From positions 1 to 11,550 of the forward strand of contig JAIVGT010000267.1 in assembly GCA_020201485.1 (NCBI GenBank): a stretch of DNA of 11,550 nt, in the 5' to 3' direction. The DNA is from Halobacteriales archaeon. GTDB lineage: Archaea; Thermoplasmatota; SW-10-69-26; JACQPN01; JAIVGT01. Numbering within the stretch: the stretch's first letter is position 1; every line of letters starts with the position of its first letter. The position numbers were made by a program, and so were the translations under genes. This document shows, in pieces, positions 1 to 7,394 of this stretch. The notes beneath the pieces are model-generated. The model worked only from the letters and a program-made list of their open reading frames with translations, was not told the origin of the DNA and searched no databases.

Positions 1-1
1 C

Positions 2-574
2 CATTGGCTCCTCGCCAACAATGCGACCGGCGGATGGGTCGTCAACGTCCTGACGGGGGAGGCGCTCCACGCGCCGCATCCGTTCGGTGTGACACGCGTG
101 TGGAACGCGACGGCGGTCACGGCGAACGGCACCCTGCTCGCCGTGTTCACCCTCGCGGACAGCGGCAACGGACCGTTCGGCGACCACCTTCGTCCTTTCA
201 TGGACGAGGTGTCGTTCGACCGGATGAACGCGACCGTGGGCAGCGCGGACACGGACGGCGAGCACGTCGTCTGGCATCTCGACCCGCGGCCGGGTGGCCC
301 GCGCCGCGCGTACATCTCCGCCTCCGATGTCCGGGTGCGCGTGGAGCTTGCCGCGCCGCCCGGCCAGGCGTGGAGCCCCGTGGTTTCCAACGAGCGCGTC
401 GCCCTGACGCAGAACGACGGGCTGGTCAGGCTCCTCGACCTCGCGTCGGGCGCGAGCCGCGTGCTCCCGGCGCGCGACCAGGAGAACGTCGAGGTCCGCC
501 TCAGGGGCGATGCCGCGGTGTGGCTCAGCGGCACCCTGGAAGGCCACAACGTGCTGCTCGTGCCCCTCGGTTAG
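2..574 (+). CDS. C-terminal part of a secreted/surface beta-propeller protein (5' end outside window)
   Basis: The reading frame is open from the first bases of the window to a TAG at 572-574, giving 190 residues without the true start. The sequence shows repeated short beta-strand units of the kind seen in TolB/WD-like propellers: DTDGEHVVWHLD, SNERVALTQNDGLVRLLDL and GDAAVWLSGT, each a 'G-x-x-V/A-hydrophobic' strand followed by a polar turn. Tryptophans recur at similar places in the units. No catalytic motif is visible, and the protein ends on the last strand (VLLVPLG) with no membrane anchor or sorting tail. I infer an extracytoplasmic propeller used for binding or scaffolding, because archaeal surface proteins often have this architecture. 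The fold is moderately likely and the function unknown. Its stop codon overlaps the stop of the convergent methyltransferase gene. Confidence 0.7.
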   Translation, partial: HWLLANNATGGWVVNVLTGEALHAPHPFGVTRVWNATAVTANGTLLAVFTLADSGNGPFGDHLRPFMDEVSFDRMNATVGSADTDGEHVVWHLDPRPGGPRRAYISASDVRVRVELAAPPGQAWSPVVSNERVALTQNDGLVRLLDLASGASRVLPARDQENVEVRLRGDAAVWLSGTLEGHNVLLVPLG

Positions 575-1131
575 CGGCGCGCGTGCACGAAGAAGCCGCG
601 TCGGGCGCGCTCCCACGCCACGTCGCGGAACCCCGCTTCCCGCAGCAGGGCGCACCACTCCTCGGGCACGCGGAACGTCGCGCCCGTCCCGAGCCAGGCC
701 TCGACGTGCGCCAAGCGCCGGCCCTGGTCGGTCGCCGGGTCCGATTCCTGGACGACGAGCCTCCCGCCATGGGCGAGCACGCGCCACGCTTCCCGGAGCG
801 CCGCGGGCGCGTCGGGGACGTGGTGGAGCGACACGATGGCGAGCACGACGTCGCACGCCTGGTCCGGGAGCGGGATGCGCTCCGCGCTCGCCTGCAGGAA
901 CGCCATGCCGTCCTGCGCGCCCCGGCCGTGGCGCACCTTGCGCGGGTGCGGCTCGAGGACCCAGACCTTCGCCGCGCCCTCGGCGACGCGCGCCGTGATG
1001 GCGCCCGTTCCCCCGCCGACGTCGAGCAGCCGCGTCGTCGGGCCGACCTGCGCCAGCGCGCGCACCCGCGGCACGTCGCCCATGCGGGCGCGCAGGGTGA
1101 GCGCGTCGCCGACCGCGTCCACGAGGCCCAT
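571..1131 (-). CDS. Class I SAM-dependent methyltransferase (Methyltransf_11 / UbiE-like)
   Basis: A 186-residue protein with the Rossmann-fold methyltransferase pattern. Motif I is LLDVGGGTG at residues 35-43, the SAM-ribose acidic residue is E60 (VLEPHP), and the motif IV region is CDVVLAIVSLHHVPD at about 93-107. Strands typical of the C-terminal half follow (HGGRLVVQESDP). It should transfer a methyl group from SAM to a small molecule or other acceptor; the substrate cannot be read from sequence. The ATG at 1131 is preferred over an in-frame ATG at 1254, because the upstream extension is low-complexity arginine/alanine with no family match and would run through the promoter region. An AT-rich element at 1158-1163 lies about 29 bases upstream of this ATG. 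It is transcribed alone, divergent from the Asp-box lipoprotein gene and convergent with the propeller gene. At 186 residues it is short but complete for this family. Confidence 0.88.
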   Translation of the reverse strand: MGLVDAVGDALTLRARMGDVPRVRALAQVGPTTRLLDVGGGTGAITARVAEGAAKVWVLEPHPRKVRHGRGAQDGMAFLQASAERIPLPDQACDVVLAIVSLHHVPDAPAALREAWRVLAHGGRLVVQESDPATDQGRRLAHVEAWLGTGATFRVPEEWCALLREAGFRDVAWERARRGFFVHARR

Positions 1132-1154
1132 CCCGGGTGGCAAGCCGGCCGGGC

Positions 1155-1166
1155 GGCATGAATGCC
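1155..1166 (-). promoter_or_regulatory. Possible TATA element for the methyltransferase gene, inside a small inverted repeat
   Basis: Read on the minus strand, the only AT-rich stretch near the gene is ATTCAT (1158-1163), about 29 bases upstream of the ATG at 1131. That is the spacing expected for a leaderless archaeal transcript. The same bases form an inverted repeat, GGCAT-GA-ATGCC. The match to a TATA box is weak and the arms are only 5 bases, so this is a position-based inference. Confidence 0.3.
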
Positions 1167-1186
1167 CTCGGTCCGGCGCCGTCGCG

Positions 1187-1197
1187 AACCTTATGCA
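1187..1197 (+). promoter_or_regulatory. Candidate BRE/TATA promoter (AACC-TTATGCA) upstream of the Asp-box lipoprotein gene
   Basis: AACC followed directly by TTATG matches the promoter pattern seen upstream of four other genes in this window. Here it lies 97 bases before the ATG at 1284, not 33-36 bases, so the mRNA would carry a leader of roughly 65 bases. The expected start region (about 1215-1222) contains a GTG at 1218. Confidence 0.45.
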
Positions 1198-1217
1198 CCG
1201 CGACCCGCTTGCGCCCC

Positions 1218-1274
1218 GTGTGTTCCGGAACGCCGCGGCCGCGCTGCCTCCCATCGCCGCGCCCCGCCTCGTGA
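1218..1274 (+). other. Possible leaderless short upstream ORF (18 codons)
   Basis: A GTG at 1218 lies 31 bases after the start of the AACC box and opens an 18-codon frame, MCSGTPRPRCLPSPRPAS, ending in TGA at 1272-1274. The stop is nine bases before the ATG of the lipoprotein gene, in the same frame as that gene, and overlaps its GAGG ribosome-binding motif. Translation could therefore be coupled. The peptide has no recognised match and the GC-rich context makes chance open frames common, so this is speculative. Confidence 0.2.
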
Positions 1275-1276
1275 GG
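1273..1276 (+). promoter_or_regulatory. Shine-Dalgarno-like GAGG before the Asp-box lipoprotein start
   Basis: GAGG lies seven bases before the ATG at 1284 and is complementary to the CCUC core of the archaeal 16S rRNA 3' end. A TGA at 1272 closes the frame immediately upstream, so 1284 is the only reasonable ATG start. This agrees with a leadered mRNA for this gene, unlike most of its neighbours. Confidence 0.45.
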
Positions 1277-1283
1277 GATTGAC

Positions 1284-2567
1284 ATGCGCAAGCTCGCCCT
1301 GCTCGCCATCGCCTTGCTCGCCGGATGCACGGCGCCGGTCGCCCCCGGTCCGGCCTCCGTGACCTGGCACCTCGACTGCTACCGCACGCCCGGCTGGAGC
1401 GACCCGTGCACGACGCGGGCGAGCGCGGAGAGCGGTCCGGCGAACGAGAACTGGCTCGCCCTGAACCCGAAGGACGCGCGCAACCTCATGGTCGGCGGCA
1501 AGGACTACAACCCGAACGCGACCGACTGCGTCTGGGTCGGCCTCGCCACGAGCCACGACAGCGGCGCGACGTGGAAGGACCAGTACATCGGCGGTCTGAA
1601 GGCGCAGCGCAGCACCGACCCGACGCTCGGCCCCTTCACGTGCAACACCGACCCCATGTTCGCCTTCGCCGACGACGGCTTCCTCTACGACGTGGTCGAG
1701 GTGTACGGCAGCGGCCCGGGCAGCGGCATCGGCGACCCGCTCGGCATCGGGCAGGCCATCGAGGGCCAGGGCCACAACACGATGTTCATCGTCACGAGCA
1801 GCGACGGCGGCACGACCTTCGGCCCGCCCGTCCTGGTCAGTGCGCCGGATGCGAAGTTCAACATCCCGGCGGCCATCACCGCCGGCGACGACGGCAGGGT
1901 CCTGGCCTTCTGGCTGAGCAGCGACGGGTTCGGCACGCCCGCCCCTGCCGACTTGTGGGTCGCGGCGAGCACGGACGACGGCGCGACCTTCGGCGCGCCG
2001 GTGCACGTGGCGCAGACGAACGTGGTCATCGTGCCCAACCTGCCGAACGCCCAGTTCTACGTGGCGAACAACCCGCAGATCGCCGTGGACCGGAGCGGCG
2101 GGCCGCGCCAGGGCTGGGCCTACGCCGTGTGGGACCTCAACGTCTCCGGGCACCTCGACCCGCGCATCAGCGTCAGCCGGGACGGCGGCGCGACGTGGAG
2201 CGAGCCGCGCAGCGTGAGCGGCGACCCGGACGCTCACGACCGCTTCCATCCCGCGCTGGCCGTGGACGCGTGGGGCGGCGTGCACGTCGCGTACAACGAC
2301 CGGCGCTACGACCCGGCGAACAAGCTCATGGACCTGACGTGGGCCATCGCCCCCGACGGCCTGAACTTCACGAGCTTCCGCGTGACGAACAGCAGCTTCG
2401 ACGGCGACCTCGGCTTCCACCAGACGGGCGTGCCGTTCATCGGCGACTACAACGGCCTGGCCTGCATGCCGAAGCCCGGGCCGGAGGCGGGCGTGTGCTA
2501 CGCGAGCTGGGCCGACACGCGCGACGGGCGGAGCGAGCTGGCCGTGGCGAAGCTGGTCCGCGGATAG
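1284..2567 (+). CDS. Secreted Asp-box (BNR/sialidase-like) beta-propeller lipoprotein
   Basis: A 427-residue protein. It starts with a lipoprotein signal: positively charged MRK, a hydrophobic stretch, then the lipobox LLAGC at 11-15 with Cys15 as the likely lipidated residue. The body carries four clear Asp-boxes (S-x-D-x-G-x-T-W/F): SHDSGATW at 90-97, SSDGGTTF at 172-179, STDDGATF at 229-236 and SRDGGATW at 298-305, with a degenerate fifth at about 356-362. The end has the FIGDYNGLA ... WADTRDG pattern (386-415) common in bacterial and archaeal BNR-repeat proteins. The fold is therefore a sialidase-type propeller on the outer face of the membrane. The arginine triad of true sialidases cannot be assigned with confidence, so glycosidase activity is unproven; carbohydrate binding or hydrolysis is inference. 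Another Asp-box gene follows 54 bases downstream. Confidence 0.85.
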   Translation: MRKLALLAIALLAGCTAPVAPGPASVTWHLDCYRTPGWSDPCTTRASAESGPANENWLALNPKDARNLMVGGKDYNPNATDCVWVGLATSHDSGATWKDQYIGGLKAQRSTDPTLGPFTCNTDPMFAFADDGFLYDVVEVYGSGPGSGIGDPLGIGQAIEGQGHNTMFIVTSSDGGTTFGPPVLVSAPDAKFNIPAAITAGDDGRVLAFWLSSDGFGTPAPADLWVAASTDDGATFGAPVHVAQTNVVIVPNLPNAQFYVANNPQIAVDRSGGPRQGWAYAVWDLNVSGHLDPRISVSRDGGATWSEPRSVSGDPDAHDRFHPALAVDAWGGVHVAYNDRRYDPANKLMDLTWAIAPDGLNFTSFRVTNSSFDGDLGFHQTGVPFIGDYNGLACMPKPGPEAGVCYASWADTRDGRSELAVAKLVRG

Positions 2568-2587
2568 CGCGCGCACGCTCTCCCGAG

Positions 2588-2598
2588 AACCCTCATAG
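2588..2598 (+). promoter_or_regulatory. BRE/TATA promoter (AACC-CTCATAG) of the second Asp-box gene
   Basis: AACC at 2588-2591 is followed by CTCATAG. The TATA-like core is centred about 27 bases, and the AACC 34 bases, before the ATG at 2622. This spacing fits a transcript starting at or next to the start codon, and no ribosome-binding motif is seen between. The second Asp-box gene thus seems to have its own promoter. Confidence 0.5.
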
Positions 2599-2621
2599 GC
2601 GCGGGACCGGTCCCTCGCGCC

Positions 2622-3986
2622 ATGCGCGCGCGGCCGCTGCTCCTGCCCCTCCTTCTGCCCCTCCTCCTGCTCGCCGCCGGCCTGCTCGTCCAGGCCATGC
2701 CGGGCACGAGCGACGACCCGAGCCTGCTGCGGTTCGGCGCGCCGGTGCTCGTCGACGACGTGCGCGCGGGCGGGGAGCCGGTCATCGCCGCCTTCGCCGG
2801 GACCATCGTCGTCAGCGCGCACCCTGGCTTCACGCACCTCTACGTGCGCGCGCAGGAAGGTCATGTGCCGACCGAGGCCCTCGTGGACTACGCCGGCGAG
2901 AGCTACCTCTGGCGCAGCACGGACGACGGCCTGACCTGGACGAACATCGGCCTCGCGGCAGGGCTCGGCCCGCGCGCGCCCGGCGCGCCCGGCATCAGCG
3001 ACCCGGACATGACCATCATGGGCACGGGGCGCATCGTGCACACCGACCTGTTCGCGGCCGGGGCGAGCGTGTCGTGGAGCGATGACATGGGCCAGACCTG
3101 GCTCCCGGGCAACCCGACCGCGGCCGGAGCGCCCCTCGACCGGCAATGGCTCGCCAGCCATGGCTCGCAGCTCTGGTTCACGGCGAACTACTACGTGGAC
3201 CACCACGTGCTGCGCAGCGACGACGGCGGGCTGACCTGGACGCGGCTCGGGCAGGACCCGTGCGGCGGCGACTTCCTCGTCGCGCCCGACGGCACGATGT
3301 ACGTGAGCTGCGGGGCTCGCCTCGCGACGAGCACCGACGGCGGCAGCACGTTCACGCGCAACGGCCCGACGGGGCACAGCGGCGGCAGCATCAACGAGCC
3401 GGCCGTGGACGGCGCGGGCAACGTGTGGATCACCTGGCCGGAGTCGAACACGCGCGTGTACCTGGCGGGGAGCCCGGACCGGGGCGCGACCTGGCCCTGG
3501 GTCTACGACCTCAGCGAGCAGGTCCGATCCGCGCTCGGCGACCCGGCGAGCCAGACGCTCGTCTGGCCCTGGGTGAGCGCGGGCAGCGAGGGCCGCGTCG
3601 CGGTCACGCTCTACGCCAGCCCGACGAGCGGCTCTCCGAGCAGCGGGGCCGTGGACCGGCCGTGGCACGTGGTCAGCATCGCCGCCTTCGGCGCGGACAC
3701 GGCCGTGCCGAGCTTCGGCGCGCAGGTCGTCAAGCCCCTGCACCACCTCGGCCCCATCTGCCTGAGCGGCACGACGTGCCTCGTCGGCAGCATCCGGGGT
3801 GACAGCAGCAGCGACCGGCGGATGGGCGACTTCTTCGAGACGACCATCAGCCCGGAAGGGGACCTGCTCATCGCCTTCAGCGACACGACCGCGCACCCGG
3901 CGGACGTCATCTCGCACCCCGGCTTCGTCCGCACCGTGGGCGGGCCGAAGTTCGTCGTGGACGGCTTCCTGCCAGTGCAGGGCTGA
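2622..3986 (+). CDS. Secreted Asp-box (BNR/sialidase-like) beta-propeller protein
   Basis: A 454-residue protein with a strongly hydrophobic, leucine/proline-rich N-terminal signal (residues 4-23) and a possible cleavage site after VQA (residue 25). There is no lipobox, so it is either released or held by an uncleaved signal. Five Asp-boxes are visible: STDDGLTW (99-106), SDDMGQTW (153-160), SDDGGLTW (199-206), STDGGSTF (237-244) and SPDRGATW (284-291). Other propeller-like segments include APDGTMYVSCGARL and SGGSINEPAVDGAGNVWITW. The C-terminal part has RMGDFFETTISPEGDLLIAFSDT, similar to the GDY...W-DTR end of related BNR proteins. It resembles its upstream neighbour in plan but not closely in sequence, so the two are related by architecture or ancient duplication. 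The extracytoplasmic location is well supported; the substrate is unknown. Confidence 0.85.
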   Translation: MRARPLLLPLLLPLLLLAAGLLVQAMPGTSDDPSLLRFGAPVLVDDVRAGGEPVIAAFAGTIVVSAHPGFTHLYVRAQEGHVPTEALVDYAGESYLWRSTDDGLTWTNIGLAAGLGPRAPGAPGISDPDMTIMGTGRIVHTDLFAAGASVSWSDDMGQTWLPGNPTAAGAPLDRQWLASHGSQLWFTANYYVDHHVLRSDDGGLTWTRLGQDPCGGDFLVAPDGTMYVSCGARLATSTDGGSTFTRNGPTGHSGGSINEPAVDGAGNVWITWPESNTRVYLAGSPDRGATWPWVYDLSEQVRSALGDPASQTLVWPWVSAGSEGRVAVTLYASPTSGSPSSGAVDRPWHVVSIAAFGADTAVPSFGAQVVKPLHHLGPICLSGTTCLVGSIRGDSSSDRRMGDFFETTISPEGDLLIAFSDTTAHPADVISHPGFVRTVGGPKFVVDGFLPVQG

Positions 3987-5507
<1,521 letters not shown>

Positions 5508-5511
<4 letters not shown>

Positions 5512-6080
5512 AGCTGCGCATGGTCACGGGCAACGCGCACAAGGCGGAGGAGGCGCAGGCCGCGCTCCAGCCGCTCGGCATCGACGTCGTGCAGCACCAC
5601 GTGCCCCACCCCGAGGTGCAGGCGGACACGCTCGAGGAGGTCGCGCGCGAGCGCGCGCTGTGGCTGCGCGGCAAGGTCCCGGGCGCGTACTTCGTCGACG
5701 ACGCCGGCCTGTTCGTCGAGGCGTTGCGCGGGTTCCCCGGCGTGTACAGCGCGTACGTCCAGCGCACCATCGGCAATGCAGGGTTGCTCCGCCTGCTCGA
5801 CGGCGAGCCGCGCGCGGCGCGCTTCGAATGCTGCATCGCCTACCTGGAGCCGGGCATGAGCGCGCCGTTCCTGCTGAAGGGGGTGTGCCCGGGCAGCATC
5901 GCCTCGGCCCCGGCAGGCGCCGGCGGGTTCGGCTTCGACCCCGTCTTCGTCCCGGAGGGTGAGACGCTCACCTTCGCCGAGTTGCCGCTGGCGCGCAAGA
6001 CCGCGCTGTCGCACCGCGGCCGCGCGCTCGGGAAGCTGGCGGCCTGGCTCGAAGGCAACCGCCCTGCAGGAAACCGTTAA
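5508..6080 (+). CDS. rdgB: XTP/dITP diphosphatase (HAM1/RdgB family)
   Basis: A 190-residue protein, normal length for the family. It hydrolyses non-canonical purine triphosphates (ITP, dITP, XTP) to monophosphate and pyrophosphate, keeping deaminated bases out of DNA and RNA. Motifs are all present: TGNAHK at 7-12 (phosphate binding), FVDDAGLFVEALRGFPG at 62-78 (metal and catalytic acidic residues, with DDAG in place of the common DDSG or EDTG), GFGFDPVF at 140-147 (base pocket) and SHRGRAL at 168-174. The ATG at 5508 overlaps the TGA of the Kae1-Bud32 frame by ATGA, with AAGGGG eight bases upstream, so the genes are probably co-transcribed and translationally coupled. Upstream in-frame codons belong to a shadow of the kinase gene. 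The protein is complete and cytoplasmic. Confidence 0.95.
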
Positions 6081-6082
6081 GG
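6072..6082 (+). promoter_or_regulatory. BRE/TATA promoter (AACC-GTTAAGG) of the YkgJ-type gene
   Basis: AACC at 6072-6075 followed by GTTAAGG overlaps the stop codon of the diphosphatase gene. It begins 33 bases before the ATG at 6105, and its TATA-like core is about 27 bases upstream. This supports 6105 as the start over the in-frame ATG at 6114, and implies a leaderless mRNA. Confidence 0.5.
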
Positions 6083-6104
6083 CGGCCCGCGGGCTCGGCC
6101 GGCC

Positions 6105-6815
6105 ATGCTCCCGATGGCGCAGTTCACCTGCACGGGCTGCGGCGATTGCTGCCGCGGCTTCGCCCGGGAGGCGCCGGAGTGGGAGCCGGAGACCGGACCG
6201 GTGCTGCGCCTGAGCAGCGAGCCCGGCCTGCCGTTGCTGAGCTGGGAATGGCAGCGCTTGCGCCGGCTGGCCCAGCAGCGCGGCATCGCGCCCGACGTGC
6301 AGGCGTTCGACGGGGTGCTCGACGAGCCGGCGCGCCGCATCGTCGTCCTGAGCTACCGCCTCGCGGCGCTGGAATGCCCGTTCCTCGAGGCCAAGCCGGA
6401 CCTGGAGCCCGGCCCGCGCAGCACGCAGTGGGGCTTCGCGCGCGGGGGTGTGTGCGGCATCTACGAGCACCGGCCGCTGGCCTGCCGCGCCTACCCGCTC
6501 GTCCCGCTGCGCAACGGCATCGCGCTCAGCCTGCACTGCCCGGAGCTCCTCGACGCCGACGACGCGCGTCCCGCGGAGCTCGACCGGGTCTATGGCGACA
6601 GCGCCGCGAGCGCGCAGGCGTTCCGCGCCGCGCCGAACATCGCCGTGCGCATGCTCCACGCCCTGGAGGCGCGGGGCGCGGTCCGCATCGCGCGCGAGGC
6701 GGGGCCGCTGCGCGACGCCGCGCGCGCCTGGCCGCGCGTGGACCTGTGCGACCTGTCGGCGGAGCACGGGATGGAGACGTGGGAGGAGCTGGAGCTGCGC
6801 GCCCGCCGCGCATGA
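6105..6815 (+). CDS. YkgJ-family cysteine-cluster protein (putative zinc- or iron-binding)
   Basis: A 236-residue cytoplasmic protein. The N-terminus has CTGCGDCC (C9, C12, C15, C16), the C-x2-C-x2-CC signature of the YkgJ/UPF0153 family. Further conserved family positions are CPFL (C91) and the block C117-GIYEHRPLAC-RAYPL (C117, C127), with additional cysteines at 145 and 215. Such proteins are thought to bind zinc or an iron-sulfur cluster, but the role of the family is not established. The C-terminal 90 residues (helical, alanine/arginine-rich, ending WEELELRARRA) are less typical and may be lineage-specific. It appears to have its own promoter and is followed by the small lipoprotein gene. 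Confidence 0.87.
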   Translation: MLPMAQFTCTGCGDCCRGFAREAPEWEPETGPVLRLSSEPGLPLLSWEWQRLRRLAQQRGIAPDVQAFDGVLDEPARRIVVLSYRLAALECPFLEAKPDLEPGPRSTQWGFARGGVCGIYEHRPLACRAYPLVPLRNGIALSLHCPELLDADDARPAELDRVYGDSAASAQAFRAAPNIAVRMLHALEARGAVRIAREAGPLRDAARAWPRVDLCDLSAEHGMETWEELELRARRA

Positions 6816-6841
6816 TTCGTTCGCGCCGATTGGGCATCACG

Positions 6842-6848
6842 GCTTATC
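6842..6848 (+). promoter_or_regulatory. TATA-like box (GCTTATC) of the small lipoprotein gene
   Basis: GCTTATC is centred about 25 bases before the ATG at 6870, in a 54-base gap. It lacks the AACC element found at other promoters here. No ribosome-binding motif lies close to the ATG, which fits a leaderless transcript. Confidence 0.4.
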
Positions 6849-6869
6849 CCCCGAGAAGCAGTTCGGGGC

Positions 6870-7343
6870 ATGCGCGCCTTCCTGCTCCTCATCCCTGCGC
6901 TGCTGCTGCCGGGCTGCGCCGCGCCGCCCGAGCCCGACCTGCTGCTCCTGCCCTCGGGCCAGCCCTGCCCGGTGCCGCCGCCCCTCGAGCAAGACGCGTC
7001 GCCCTCCCGCATCGCCTGGCGCGCTGCCGGCTGCATCCTGGGCGAGGATCCCGTGGCGCACGAGGTCATCGGGGACGACGGCTTCGGCTTCGCGTTGCCG
7101 GCGGGCGTGCGCCACCTGCGCAGCATCTTCCACCTCGACGGCCGCGAGCCCCTGCAGGTGGAGCTGCGCCTGGCCGGCGCCGTCATCGCGCGCGCGCACG
7201 CGGGCGCGAACAGCACGGATACCATCGTCGTGCAGGACCTGGACGCGCCCGCGGCCGGCAACTGGACGCTGCGCGCGAAGCTGGAGCCCCCCGTCGCGCT
7301 CCAGGGCTGGTGGGCCGCGGTCGAGGCGCGCCTGGGACCGTGA
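6870..7343 (+). CDS. Small predicted lipoprotein, function unknown
   Basis: A 157-residue protein with a lipoprotein signal: MRA, a hydrophobic stretch, then lipobox LLPGC at 12-16 with Cys16 as the expected lipidation site. The following proline-rich linker (AAPPEPD..., PVPPPLEQD) is typical of exported lipoproteins. Two more cysteines (C33, C55) could form a disulfide outside the cell. The rest (about 65-155) is strand-rich and ends with NWTLRAKLEPPVALQGWWAAVEARL, resembling small beta-sandwich domains, including the PPC type (inference from strand pattern only). I do not recognise a family. It is complete, with its stop at 7341-7343, 51 bases before SRP54. Confidence 0.75.
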   Translation: MRAFLLLIPALLLPGCAAPPEPDLLLLPSGQPCPVPPPLEQDASPSRIAWRAAGCILGEDPVAHEVIGDDGFGFALPAGVRHLRSIFHLDGREPLQVELRLAGAVIARAHAGANSTDTIVVQDLDAPAAGNWTLRAKLEPPVALQGWWAAVEARLGP

Positions 7344-7358
7344 CCGGGGCCAGCCGCC

Positions 7359-7369
7359 AACCTTTTTAT
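7359..7369 (+). promoter_or_regulatory. BRE/TATA promoter (AACC-TTTTTAT) of SRP54
   Basis: This is the strongest promoter-like element in the window: AACC at 7359-7362 followed by TTTTTAT, starting 36 bases before the ATG at 7395 in otherwise GC-rich sequence. The T-run could also help end transcription of the upstream lipoprotein gene, since archaeal terminators are often short T-tracts; that second role is speculative. Confidence 0.65.
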
Positions 7370-7394
7370 CCCGGGGCGCGCCCTCCCTGGCCCG

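Noticed and set aside
4..1161. Plus-strand frame of 385 codons over the propeller and methyltransferase genes
   Set aside because: Arginine-rich shadow frame; the propeller frame and the antisense methyltransferase explain the region.
1132..1254. N-terminal extension of the methyltransferase to an ATG at 1254
   Set aside because: The added 41 residues lack family similarity and would overlap promoter elements; the ATG at 1131 fits the family N-terminus.
7363..7367. TTTTT as a stand-alone terminator after the small lipoprotein gene
   Set aside because: Its position relative to the SRP54 start fits a TATA region better; a terminator role is only a possible second function.
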